64,000 nt of DNA from Aeromicrobium sp. (GTDB lineage Bacteria; Actinomycetota; Actinomycetes; Propionibacteriales; Nocardioidaceae): NCBI RefSeq assembly GCF_023146395.1, contig NZ_JAGLCD010000002.1:102639-166638 (forward strand), in the 5' to 3' direction. Position numbers and translations under genes: made by a program. Below the pieces are notes generated by a model. That model was not told the DNA's origin, searched no databases, and saw nothing but the letters and a program-made list of their open reading frames with translations. The first letter of the stretch is position 1. Each line of letters starts with the position of its first letter. Positions 1-8,085 of the stretch are shown one piece after another.

Positions 1-194
1 AACTGGGCGACGTCGACACCGCCGGAGACGAGCTTGCCCTCGGCGCGCACCACGAGCGCCCGGGGCAGGTCGGCCTCGAGCGCGTCGAGCGCGGTGTCGA
101 ACTCCGCGTGCAGATCGAGGGAGTACAGGTTGACGCCGCCGTCGGTGAACGTCAGGACGGCCACGTCACCGTGCCGCGTCACCTCGACCGTCAT
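1..194 (-). CDS. Enoyl-CoA hydratase/isomerase family protein, N-terminal part only
   Basis: Reading leftward from the ATG at 194, 64 codons are visible before the window edge cuts the gene. The translation begins MTVEVTRHGDVAVLTF and runs to VVRAEGKLVSGGVDVAQ. This is the first beta strands of the crotonase fold followed by the oxyanion-hole strand, where this family normally reads (F/K)xxGxD(L/V). Crotonases hydrate or isomerise acyl-CoA thioesters. The substrate cannot be told because the C-terminal three quarters lie outside. Two short upstream genes are read towards or beside it, and no operon partner is visible. Family is fairly sure, specificity unknown. Confidence 0.72.
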   Translation of the reverse strand, partial: MTVEVTRHGDVAVLTFTDGGVNLYSLDLHAEFDTALDALEADLPRALVVRAEGKLVSGGVDVAQ

Positions 195-270
195 GACGCC
201 ACCGCCACAGGAGAAGCAACGATAGGCGGCACCGTCATGACCATCTGGTGGTTCGCTCGCTGGCGCTCGC

Positions 271-393
271 TCATGACGCCACCGCCGGGTCGTAGACCCC
301 GCCGGTGTCAGCCGTGGCCAGGCGGAGGACCACCGCGGCGAGCGCGATGCCGAGCAGGAGCACCAGGGTGCGACGTGGACGAAGAGACCTCAT
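271..393 (-). CDS. Small hypothetical membrane protein (40 aa)
   Basis: A 40-codon frame starts at the ATG at 393 and stops at 271. It begins with a basic stretch (MRSLRPRRT), followed by a single hydrophobic helix of about 17 residues (LVLLLGIALAAVVLRLA) and a short polar tail. This is the layout of a single-pass membrane microprotein or an uncleaved signal anchor. The ribosome site is weak (AGG about 10 bases upstream). It fills the gap between the divergent crotonase and ppiA genes and shares the crotonase orientation. No family is recognised. It could be a chance frame in GC-rich DNA. Confidence 0.35.
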   Translation of the reverse strand: MRSLRPRRTLVLLLGIALAAVVLRLATADTGGVYDPAVAS

Positions 394-486
394 GCAGCCA
401 ACCTATCGGCCATCGGCCCGGCGGCGCGTCAGTGATTGGAGTGACGTGGGAGAATAGCGGCGTACTTCCCCCCCGAAAGGACACAC

Positions 487-1011
487 GTGGCCGCCCAGCT
501 GATCGCGACCCTGCACACCAACCTCGGCGACGTCCCCGTCGAGCTCTTCGCGAACCACGCTCCGGCGACGGTCGAGAACTTCGTGGGTCTTGCCGAAGGC
601 ACCAAGGAGTGGGTCGATCCCAACTCCGGCTCGGTCAGCACCGAGCCGTTCTACGACGGCCTCGCGTTCCACCGCATCATCGCCGGCTTCATGATCCAGG
701 GCGGCTGCCCGCTCGGCACCGGCACGGGTGGTCCGGGGTACACCTTCGGCGACGAGTTCCACCCGGAGAAGCAGTTCGACCGCCCGTACCTGCTGGCCAT
801 GGCCAACGCCGGACCGGGCACCAATGGGTCGCAGTTCTTCATCACGGTCGGACCGGCTCCGTGGCTCAACCGCAAGCACACGATCTTCGGCGAGGTCACC
901 GATCCCGAGGGCCGGGCGATCGTCGACGCGATCGCGGCGGTCAGCACCGACGGGTTCGACCGCCCGCTCGAGGCCGTCACGATCGACAAGGTCAGCATCA
1001 CCCGCGCGTGA
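487..1011 (+). CDS. ppiA: Peptidyl-prolyl cis-trans isomerase, cyclophilin type
   Basis: This 174-residue cyclophilin catalyses cis-trans isomerisation of Xaa-Pro bonds in the cytoplasm; no signal peptide is present. Core motifs are clear: FHRIIAGFMIQGG (active-site Arg and the substrate cleft), then GTNGSQFFIT and the closing HTIFGEV block. The start is the GTG at 487, preceded at a good distance by a purine-rich GAAAGGA. Length and sequence match the single-domain PpiA that sits near the origin in mycobacteria and relatives. The rhomboid gene follows 12 bases downstream on the same strand, so the two are probably co-transcribed. Confidence 0.93.
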   Translation: MAAQLIATLHTNLGDVPVELFANHAPATVENFVGLAEGTKEWVDPNSGSVSTEPFYDGLAFHRIIAGFMIQGGCPLGTGTGGPGYTFGDEFHPEKQFDRPYLLAMANAGPGTNGSQFFITVGPAPWLNRKHTIFGEVTDPEGRAIVDAIAAVSTDGFDRPLEAVTIDKVSITRA

Positions 1012-1023
1012 TCGAGACGCGTC

Positions 1024-1878
1024 GTGAGCGCTGAGTCCGTCTGCTACCGGCATCCGGACCGGGAGGCCTACATCTCGTGCCAGCGGTGCGAGCGGCCGAT
1101 CTGCCCCGAGTGCATGCGCGACGCCTCTGTCGGCTTCCAGTGCCCCGCGTGCATCGCGCGCGGGGCCAAGGCGGTCCGGCAGCCCCGCACCGCCGCGGGC
1201 GGTGCCATCCCGCGCAACGCGGGGGCGGCCACCTGGGTCCTGATCGGTCTCAACGTGGCCGTCTACGTCGTGTCGGTGCTGCTGCAGGAGCTGGGTCGCA
1301 CCGGGCTCGACGTGTGGGGAGCCATCGTGGGCCACGCGGTCGTCTACGACGGCCAGCTCGTGGAGGGCGTGGCCGGTGGCGAGTACTGGCGACTCCTGAC
1401 GTCGGCGTTCCTGCACGTAGGGGCCATGCACCTGCTGTTCAACATGTTCGGGCTGTACATCTTCGGCCAGTTCCTGGAGGAGCGGCTCGGCACGGCGCGT
1501 TTCGTGGCCTTCTACCTGGCGTCCGCGGTGTTCTCGGGGGCCGTGGTCTTCTGGCTGACCGGGCCCAACGTCCCCACGGTCGGGGCGTCCGGTGCGGTCT
1601 TCGCCCTGTTCGGCCTGGCGCTCGTGCTGCTGCTGAAGTCGGGCCAGGACGTCCGCACCCTCGTGGTGCTGCTGGGCATCAACGCACTGCTGAGCCTGCG
1701 CGACGGCATCAGCTGGCAGGGCCATCTCGGCGGGTTCGTCGCCGGTGTGCTGTTCGGTCTCGCGATCGTGGTGGCACCGCGGGGTCGCGGTGCGCTGGCC
1801 CAGACGATCGGGGTCGCGGTGCTGATCGTGCTCACGGTGGTCATCACGGCCCTGCGCTCCCTCGCCCTGAACGGCTAG
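1024..1878 (+). CDS. Rhomboid-family intramembrane serine protease with N-terminal zinc-binding motif
   Basis: This 284-residue integral membrane protein has a GTG start 12 bases after ppiA. Residues 7-43 carry C7, H10, C19, C22, C27, C30, C40 and C43, a B-box/treble-clef-like zinc site typical of actinobacterial rhomboids. Six or seven hydrophobic helices follow. The catalytic dyad is visible: Ser189 in GASGA and His234 in GHLGG. The HLLFNMFGLYIFG loop/helix also fits. Rhomboids cleave transmembrane substrates inside the bilayer, but the substrate here is unknown. The gene converges on crgA across a hairpin-rich spacer that may terminate both. Confidence 0.9.
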   Translation: MSAESVCYRHPDREAYISCQRCERPICPECMRDASVGFQCPACIARGAKAVRQPRTAAGGAIPRNAGAATWVLIGLNVAVYVVSVLLQELGRTGLDVWGAIVGHAVVYDGQLVEGVAGGEYWRLLTSAFLHVGAMHLLFNMFGLYIFGQFLEERLGTARFVAFYLASAVFSGAVVFWLTGPNVPTVGASGAVFALFGLALVLLLKSGQDVRTLVVLLGINALLSLRDGISWQGHLGGFVAGVLFGLAIVVAPRGRGALAQTIGVAVLIVLTVVITALRSLALNG

Positions 1879-1927
1879 TTATCCACAGCCTTGTCCCCAC
1901 CCTGTGCAGAATTACACCCATGTAAGT

Positions 1928-2125
1928 CCGCCGAGCGGAGCGGCGACAGCGTCACCAGGCACTGGCAGCAGCGCCCGCATCAACCACGGGCCGAGGCGAA
2001 GCCGAGGCTAGAGTTCCGGACGAAGTCCGGCCTACGTGGTGACCACAGGCCGAGGCGAAGCCGAGGCAGGCCCACGGGGAAGCCCGTCAACGGCGAGGAA
2101 CGAGCCGTTGGAGCGGCGAAGCCGC
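1928..2125. repeat. Cluster of short GAA-loop palindromes between convergent genes
   Basis: At least five compact hairpins lie in about 200 bases. CCGGAC-GAA-GTCCGG is at 2016-2030 and GCGGC-GAA-GCCGC at 2113-2125. ACGGG/CCCGT is at 2074-2087 around GAAG, and CAACGGC/GCCGTTG at 2088-2110. A 20-base word with core GGC-GAA-GCC occurs identically at 1989-2008 and 2048-2067. The spacer separates the convergent rhomboid and crgA genes, so it could terminate both transcripts. It could also be a REP-like palindrome array. No coding frame here is convincing. Confidence 0.7.
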
Positions 2126-2130
2126 GCGCC

Positions 2131-2577
2131 CTACTCCCACTTGGTCGCGAACCCGAAGGCCGCGACGATGAAGCCCATGCCGATGACGAGGTTCCAGTTG
2201 CCGAGGTCGGTGATGACCGGGATCTCGACCTCGGTGTTGGAGATCGTGTAGAACGTCACGATCCAGAGCAGGCCGATCAGTGCGCTTCCGACCATGAGCT
2301 GCGGTGCGTAGCGCCAGCCCAGCGACGCACCGGGCTCGGGCTCGGGGGCCGTGCTCGAGGCGATCAGCGAGGCGGCGACCACGAGGACGCCGGCGATGGC
2401 CCAGTTCCAGTTGCCGAGATCGGTCACGAAGGACGGCGTCTCGGGACCGGGGAGGTTGGTGTCGATCGAGTAGAACAGCCACGTCACGAACCAGCCGAGG
2501 CCGAGGATGCCGAGGACGATCGCGGCCGGATGCCACCAGCCGCCGCGGATTCGGGACTTGGGGGTGGACTTGCTCAC
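2131..2577 (-). CDS. crgA: Cell division protein CrgA, tandemly duplicated form
   Basis: CrgA is a small membrane protein of the actinobacterial septum that binds FtsZ, FtsQ, FtsI and FtsW homologues. Known forms are about 85-95 residues with two membrane helices. This protein is 148 residues with four helices and reads as two CrgA units. Each unit has helix - periplasmic loop - TDLGNWN - helix. The first TDLGNWNWAIAG is near residue 53 and the second TDLGNWNLVIGM near residue 125, ending in the usual basic-aromatic tail (ATKWE). The ATG at 2577 is followed by a basic MSKSTPKSR start. Its neighbours (DUF881, pknB, pbpA) are the standard CrgA context. Confidence 0.88.
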   Translation of the reverse strand: MSKSTPKSRIRGGWWHPAAIVLGILGLGWFVTWLFYSIDTNLPGPETPSFVTDLGNWNWAIAGVLVVAASLIASSTAPEPEPGASLGWRYAPQLMVGSALIGLLWIVTFYTISNTEVEIPVITDLGNWNLVIGMGFIVAAFGFATKWE

Positions 2578-2692
2578 GGGTCACCTCGGTGTTGGGGGAC
2601 GATCGACGAGTGGCGACCGGGCTGCGGTGCCTCCGCTAGCGTAGTCATGAAGGTGCACACCCCGCGGGAGGGGCACGGGAGGAGGCGAGACG

Positions 2693-3421
2693 ATGGCCGC
2701 ATCGACGCGTTCACGCGCGTGGCGCATCGGCGCCCTGTGCGTCAGCGTCGTGGCCGGGTACGCCTTCGTGTCGAGTGCCGTGACCTCGCGCGGATCCGAT
2801 CTGCGCCCCGCGGGAGGCGACATCGCCCCGCTGCTGCAGGACCGTGCCCGGGAGGTCGAGCTCAAGCGCGCGTCCGCGACCTCGCTCGAGGATCAGATCG
2901 CCGGGCTGTCGGCAGCGGTCGGTGCGCCAGGGCTCGACCAGCTGATCAGTGCCGGCGACATCGCCGCTCGTGACGCTGGGATCGTCGAGCTGTCCGGTTC
3001 CGGCCTGCGGATCACCCTCACGGATGCGCCACGCTCGGCCGACGAGGCAGCCACGGACCCGAACCAGCTCGTCGTGCACCAGCAGGACATCCAGGGATTC
3101 GTCAACGCGATGTGGGCCGGCGGCGCCCGTGCGGTGACGCTCCAGGGTCAGCGCCTCATCTCGACGTCCGGCATCAAGTGCGTGGGCAGCACCGTCGTGA
3201 TCGACGGCGTGCCCTACTCGCCGCCGTACGTGATCGAGGCGATCGGCACGACCTCGCGTCTGCTGAACGCCCTTGACCGATCGTCCCAGGTCGAGGTCTA
3301 CCGCGAGTACGTGCGCCGGTACAGCCTGGGACTGCAGACCGAGATCGACAGCACCATCACCGCGCCGGCCTACACCGGCCGGGTCGACCTGCGGCACGCC
3401 GAGGTGCCGACCGACGGCTGA
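2693..3421 (+). CDS. DUF881 family protein
   Basis: This is a 242-residue protein with an N-terminal basic-hydrophobic segment (residues 7-28, RAWRIGALCVSVVAGYAFVSSA) that anchors it in the membrane. It is followed by a short helical, probably coiled-coil region (about 50-75) and the globular DUF881 domain. Family landmarks are GLRITLTDAP, VVHQQDIQGFVNAMWAGGARAVTLQGQR, and the C-terminal block with IEAIG. DUF881 proteins are common beside division and elongation genes in actinobacteria, but their function is not established. A strong GGAGG stands before the ATG. It is divergent from crgA and converges on pknB, with 14 bases between stops. Confidence 0.85.
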   Translation: MAASTRSRAWRIGALCVSVVAGYAFVSSAVTSRGSDLRPAGGDIAPLLQDRAREVELKRASATSLEDQIAGLSAAVGAPGLDQLISAGDIAARDAGIVELSGSGLRITLTDAPRSADEAATDPNQLVVHQQDIQGFVNAMWAGGARAVTLQGQRLISTSGIKCVGSTVVIDGVPYSPPYVIEAIGTTSRLLNALDRSSQVEVYREYVRRYSLGLQTEIDSTITAPAYTGRVDLRHAEVPTDG

Positions 3422-3435
3422 CCCGCGAGCCGGGG

Positions 3436-5175
3436 TCAGCCGCCGTTGCCGCCACCGCCACCGCCACCGCCACCGCCGCCCCCACCATCGGTGGGTGCCG
3501 CCGCCACGGTCAGGGCGATCGTGGAGTCCGGCGAGACGCGGCTGCCGGCATCGAGCGACTGCTCGAGCACGGTGCCGGCGGTCTCGTCCGGCTCGGTACG
3601 GCTCTGCTGGGCGATCTTCGCCGGATCGAACCCGGCCTGCGTGAGGGCCGCGATCGCCGCGTTGACGTCCATGCCCGTGACGTCCGGCACCTGGATCTGT
3701 CCCTTGGAGACGATCAGCGTGACGCTCTGGCCGGGATCGAGCATCGTGCCGGCGGGCGGGTTGGACTGGATCACGGTGTCGGCCTGCTGGTCGGAGTCGC
3801 GATCCTCGCGGGTCACCTGCAGGCCGAGCTGCTGCAGGGTCTGAGCTGCCTGCTCGTACGTGAGGTCACGGACGTCCGGCACCTCGACCGGCTCCGGCCC
3901 GCTGCTGACGATCAGGGTGATCTCGGTGCCTTCGTCGACCGTCGTGCCGACGTCGGGATCGGTGCCGATGACACTGCCGTCGGGCACCTCGGCGTCGGCG
4001 CGGGTCTCCTGCTGGGCGGCGACCGTGAGCCCGGCCTCGGTGAGCCGTCCGGTGGCGGCGTCGACGGTCTGCCCCGCCACGTCCGGGACCTCGACGGTGG
4101 GCGTGGGCGGCGGATCGGGCTCGGTGAGCTTCCAGATGCCGAAACCGGCCGCGATCAGCAGCAGGACGACGAGGGCGCCGATGGCCCACCACTTGCCCGT
4201 GCCGGAGGACTCGTCCTCGTCGACGGCGCGACGCGCACCCGGCTCGCGCGGCGGCATGGCGACCGCCGGCGCGACCTGGGTCGCGGCCGTGGCGGGGACT
4301 GTGCTGGTGGGAGCGTCGACCCGGTGTCCGGCGACGGCCCGCTCGATGTCGCGGCGCATGTCGCCCGCGGACTGGTACCGGTCGTCGACGCGCTTCGCGA
4401 GCGCCTTGGCCACGATGTGGTCGATCGACATCGAGACGTCGGGGTTGAGCTGGGACGGCGGCCGGGCCTCCTCGCGCACGTGCTGGTACGCGACCGAGAC
4501 CGGGCTGTCGCCGACGAACGGGGGACGTCCCGTGAGCAGCTCGTACAGCAGGCAGCCCGTGGAGTAGATGTCGCTGCGGGCGTCAACGGTCTCGCCGCGG
4601 GCCTGCTCCGGCGAGAGGTACTGGGCCGTGCCGATGACGGCCGCGGTCTGCGTCATGGCCGACGAGGCGTCCGCGATCGCCCGGGCGATGCCGAAGTCCA
4701 TGACCTTGACCTGCCCGGAAGGCGTCAGCATGACGTTGGCGGGCTTGATGTCGCGGTGGATGATGCCGGAGCGGTGGCTGTAGTCGAGCGCGCTGAGGAT
4801 GTCGGCGGTGATCGTCAGGGCGCGCTCGGGAAGGATCTTGCGGCCGTCGCGCAGGACTTCGCGCAGGGTCTGACCCTCGACGAGCTCCATCACGATGTAG
4901 GGGATCGAGGTTCCCTGCTCGTTGGGGGCCTCGCCGGTGTCGTAGACCGCGACGATCGACGGGTGGTTCAGCGCGGCCGAGGACTGGGCCTCACGGCGGA
5001 AGCGCTCCTGGAACGTGGGGTCGGACGCCAGGTCGGGACGGAGCTGCTTGATCGCGACCGTGCGCCCCAGACGGCGGTCGCTGGCCAGGCGGACGTCCGC
5101 CATGCCGCCACGGCCCAGGATCTCGCCGAGCTCGTAGCGGCCACCGAGGAGGGCGGAGCTGTGGGGTTCCGTCAT
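3436..5175 (-). CDS. pknB: Serine/threonine-protein kinase PknB with PASTA repeats
   Basis: This 579-residue membrane kinase senses cell-wall material and phosphorylates division and elongation proteins. The N-terminal kinase domain (about 10-275) has GRGGMADV, the ATP lysine in VAIKQL, the catalytic loop HRDIKPANV, DFGIARA, and an activation loop with Thr residues (TQTAAVIGTAQYLSPEQ). A juxtamembrane linker leads to one membrane helix (WWAIGALVVLLLIAAGFGIW). Three extracellular PASTA domains follow, each opening with VPDV. Mycobacterial PknB has four. The C-terminus is an odd run of about thirteen glycines ending GGNGG, encoded by a CCX-CCX simple repeat. It is the last gene of the fhaA-pknB operon. 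Confidence 0.96.
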   Translation of the reverse strand: MTEPHSSALLGGRYELGEILGRGGMADVRLASDRRLGRTVAIKQLRPDLASDPTFQERFRREAQSSAALNHPSIVAVYDTGEAPNEQGTSIPYIVMELVEGQTLREVLRDGRKILPERALTITADILSALDYSHRSGIIHRDIKPANVMLTPSGQVKVMDFGIARAIADASSAMTQTAAVIGTAQYLSPEQARGETVDARSDIYSTGCLLYELLTGRPPFVGDSPVSVAYQHVREEARPPSQLNPDVSMSIDHIVAKALAKRVDDRYQSAGDMRRDIERAVAGHRVDAPTSTVPATAATQVAPAVAMPPREPGARRAVDEDESSGTGKWWAIGALVVLLLIAAGFGIWKLTEPDPPPTPTVEVPDVAGQTVDAATGRLTEAGLTVAAQQETRADAEVPDGSVIGTDPDVGTTVDEGTEITLIVSSGPEPVEVPDVRDLTYEQAAQTLQQLGLQVTREDRDSDQQADTVIQSNPPAGTMLDPGQSVTLIVSKGQIQVPDVTGMDVNAAIAALTQAGFDPAKIAQQSRTEPDETAGTVLEQSLDAGSRVSPDSTIALTVAAAPTDGGGGGGGGGGGGGNGG

Positions 5176-5239
5176 GAGGACACTCTCCCAAAGTCGAGGT
5201 CGATCCCGGGCGAACCGGGGAAATGAAGTCGTGACGTGG

Positions 5240-6709
5240 TCATGAGGAGAGCAGCGCCTCCATGACCGCCTTGGCGATCGGACCTGCGAGCCGCCCCCCG
5301 GAGATGTCGTCGGTGGCCGTGGCCGACTCGACGACGACCGCGACCGCGACCTGGTTCTCGCCGGAGCCGGCGAACGAGGCGAACCAGGCGAGGTTCGGCA
5401 GGTCGCCGCCCCGCTGCGCCGTGCCGGTCTTGCCGCCGACGGTCTGGCCGGGGATGCGGGCCGAGCTGGCCGTGCCGCCCTCGACGGTGCTGATCATCAT
5501 CTGCTGCATCATCGCGGCGTGCTCGGGCGAGAGCGCCCGGCCGTACTCCTCGCCGTCGCCGGCGTCATCCAGGATCCGCAGGCTCGGGTCACGGACGGTC
5601 TGGACGAGGTGCGGCTTCATGACGACCCCGTCGTTGGCGATGCCTGCGGCGACCATAGCCATCTGCAGCGGGGTGGCGGCGACCTCGAACTGGCCGATGC
5701 CGGACTGGGCCAGCTGGGGCGCCTCGAGCTCGGTGCCCTCGGTCGTGAACCGGCTCGCGTTGGACGCGATGCCCTCGATGAGCTTGTCGCCGAAACCGAA
5801 CTTCGCGGCCTGCTCCTCGAGCGCACCCTGGCCGACCTGCGTGGCGAGCGACCCGAAGGAGACGTTGCACGAGACGTTGAGCGCCTGCTCGAGCGAGATC
5901 TGGTCGCCCCCGCAGTTGCCGCCGCCAGCGTTGGGCAGCGTGTACTCGATGCCGGGGAAGCTGAGCTCCGATCCGCCCTGGACGACCGAGGCGGGCGTGA
6001 GGTTGAGCTGCTCGAGCGCGGCCGAGGCCGTGACGAGCTTGAAGGTCGAGCCGGGCGGCAGGATCTCCTGCGTCGAGCGGTTCAGCAGGGGCTTGGCGGG
6101 GTCGTCGTTGAGCGCGGTCCACGCCTGCGTGACGGCGCCGAAGTCGTGCGACGCCAGCGCGTTCGGGTCGTACGAGGGCTGCGACACCATCGCGAGGATC
6201 TCGCCGGTCTGCGGGTCGAGGGCCACGACGGACCCCTTCGTGCCGCTCGGCAGAGCGGCGAGGGCCGCGGCCGCCGTGGTCTGCGCGGACCGGTCGATCG
6301 TGAGCTCCACGCTGCCGCCCTTGGGCTGCTTGTTGGCCACGAGGTCGACGACCCGGTTGACGAACAGCCGGTTGTCGCTGCCGGAGAGGATCGGGTTCTC
6401 GCTGTTCTCGACCGCCGAACGACCGTAGGTGTACGAGAAGTAGCCGGTCAGGTGCGCGAAGAGTGCGCCCTCCGGATAGGTGCGCAGGAACTCGAACTGG
6501 TCGTCGGACCGGACGCTGTGAGCGACCGGCTCGCCGTCGACCAGGATCGCGCCGCGCTCCCGGGAGTACTCGTCGTCGATGACCCGCTTGTTGTTGGGCT
6601 CGGCGTTGAGGTTGTCGGCGTCGATGAACTGCACGTACGTGGCATTGCCCATCAGCGCCAGGAACAGCACCAGGCAGGCGACCGCGAGTCGTCGGATGGG
6701 GGTGTTCAC
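5240..6709 (-). CDS. pbpA: Penicillin-binding protein 2 family transpeptidase
   Basis: This 489-residue class B transpeptidase cross-links peptidoglycan outside the membrane. The order is an N-terminal signal anchor (7-26), a dimerisation domain, then the transpeptidase domain from about 155. All three catalytic motifs are intact: S221-T-F-K224, S280-C-N282 and K427-T-G. The length fits PbpA of Corynebacteriales and Nocardioidaceae. Its start overlaps the rodA stop by 4 bases (ATG inside the ...TGA junction), so translation is probably coupled to its glycosyltransferase partner RodA. In relatives PbpA is a PknB target, in line with shared operon membership. Confidence 0.95.
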   Translation of the reverse strand: MNTPIRRLAVACLVLFLALMGNATYVQFIDADNLNAEPNNKRVIDDEYSRERGAILVDGEPVAHSVRSDDQFEFLRTYPEGALFAHLTGYFSYTYGRSAVENSENPILSGSDNRLFVNRVVDLVANKQPKGGSVELTIDRSAQTTAAAALAALPSGTKGSVVALDPQTGEILAMVSQPSYDPNALASHDFGAVTQAWTALNDDPAKPLLNRSTQEILPPGSTFKLVTASAALEQLNLTPASVVQGGSELSFPGIEYTLPNAGGGNCGGDQISLEQALNVSCNVSFGSLATQVGQGALEEQAAKFGFGDKLIEGIASNASRFTTEGTELEAPQLAQSGIGQFEVAATPLQMAMVAAGIANDGVVMKPHLVQTVRDPSLRILDDAGDGEEYGRALSPEHAAMMQQMMISTVEGGTASSARIPGQTVGGKTGTAQRGGDLPNLAWFASFAGSGENQVAVAVVVESATATDDISGGRLAGPIAKAVMEALLSS

Positions 6710-8085
6710 AGCTTGACCACCTGGGTCGCCTCGTCCTCGCTGACGGGCTGCACCGGCGGGGCCGGGCGCCGCGTCTGGTCGCTGATGCGCAGCAGGATCG
6801 CGATGATCGCCCAGTTCATGACGATCGACGACCCGCCTTGGGACAGGAAGGGTGTCGTGAGACCCGTCAGCGGGATCAGGTGCGTGACGCCGCCGACCAC
6901 GACGAAGACCTGGATGGCCATCGAGATCGCCAGACCGGCGGCCAGCAGCTTGCCGAACGCGTCACGACAGGTCAGGGCGATGCGCAGACCGCGCTCGACG
7001 ATGAGCCCGTAGATCAGGAGGATCGCCATGAGGCCGGTGAGGCCCAGCTCCTCGCCCAACGAGGTGGCGATGAAGTCGGAGTAGCCGATCGGGGTCAGCT
7101 CGGGGCTGCCCTGTCCCCAGCCGCGACCCAGCAGACCACCGTGGGCGAGTCCGTAGAGCGCGTTGATGATCTGGCCGTTCTGGTCAGGATCGCCGAAGGG
7201 GTCCTGCCAGGCCTCGAAGCGTCGCCGGACGTGGCTGAACTGCAGGTACCCGAACCACGTGCCCAGGGCGAACAGCCCGCCGCCCACGACGATCCAGCCG
7301 GCGCGCTCGGTCGCGATGAACAGCAGCACGACGAACAGGCCGAAGAACAGCAGCGAGGACCCGAGGTCGCGCTGCAGCACGAGGATGCCGATGCTGACGA
7401 GCCAGCCGATCATGATCGGGCCGAGGTCACGGGCGCGCGGCAGGTCGACGCCGAGCACGCGGCGTCCGGCCAGCGCCAGCGCCTCGCGCTTCTCGGCGAG
7501 GTAGCCGGCGAAGAAGATCGCGAGACAGATCTTCGCGGCCTCGCCCGGCTGGAAGCTGAAGGGGCCGAGGTTGATCCAGATGCGGGCGCCGCGGATGTTC
7601 TGGCCGATGCCCGGCAGCAGCGGCAGGATCAGCAGCACCACGGCGGCGAGGCCGAACGAGTAGGTGAGCGTCTGCAGGCGCCGGTGGTCGCGCACCACGA
7701 GCAGCACGGTCGCGAAGGCGGCGACCCCGATGCCGGTCCACATGAGCTGGTTGGGGGCCAGCGACGTCCAGCTGTCGCGCCGGGCCTCCATGCCCAGGTC
7801 GATCCGGTAGATCATCGCGAGCCCGAGGCCGTTGAGGCACAGCACGAGCGGCAGGAGCACGGGATCGGCGTACGGCGCGAAGCGGCGGATCAGCAGATTC
7901 GCGGCGACCGCGACCACGACCAACGTGACGGCCAGGCCCACCGCGCCGGCGGGCACGCGTCCCTCGGCACCCAGGCCCACGGCGCAGTAGGCGAAGATCG
8001 CCAGCCCGACGGCCATGACGGTCAGGACCAGCTCGGCGCCGCGGCGCTTGCGGGGCACCCAGGTGGTCTCTCCGGTGCCGCTCAC
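6706..8085 (-). CDS. rodA: SEDS peptidoglycan glycosyltransferase RodA/FtsW family
   Basis: This is a 459-residue polytopic membrane protein with about ten to twelve helices. SEDS proteins polymerise lipid II into glycan strands. Family signatures are FQPGEAAKICLAIFFAGYLAE, GSSLLFFGLF, and the C-terminal IPLTGLTTPFLSQGGSSIVMNWAII-type block that is the most conserved SEDS segment. The pairing with a class B PBP directly downstream identifies it as the elongation-type RodA rather than FtsW. The start is the GTG at 8085, whose GTGA overlaps the pstP stop. A cytosolic C-terminal tail follows the last helix. Confidence 0.94.
   Translation of the reverse strand: MSGTGETTWVPRKRRGAELVLTVMAVGLAIFAYCAVGLGAEGRVPAGAVGLAVTLVVVAVAANLLIRRFAPYADPVLLPLVLCLNGLGLAMIYRIDLGMEARRDSWTSLAPNQLMWTGIGVAAFATVLLVVRDHRRLQTLTYSFGLAAVVLLILPLLPGIGQNIRGARIWINLGPFSFQPGEAAKICLAIFFAGYLAEKREALALAGRRVLGVDLPRARDLGPIMIGWLVSIGILVLQRDLGSSLLFFGLFVVLLFIATERAGWIVVGGGLFALGTWFGYLQFSHVRRRFEAWQDPFGDPDQNGQIINALYGLAHGGLLGRGWGQGSPELTPIGYSDFIATSLGEELGLTGLMAILLIYGLIVERGLRIALTCRDAFGKLLAAGLAISMAIQVFVVVGGVTHLIPLTGLTTPFLSQGGSSIVMNWAIIAILLRISDQTRRPAPPVQPVSEDEATQVVKL

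Noticed and set aside
403..1725. Long minus-strand frame opposite ppiA and the rhomboid gene
   Set aside because: Composition is repetitive Arg/Gly/Asp/His with no recognisable fold, and both plus-strand genes are certain.
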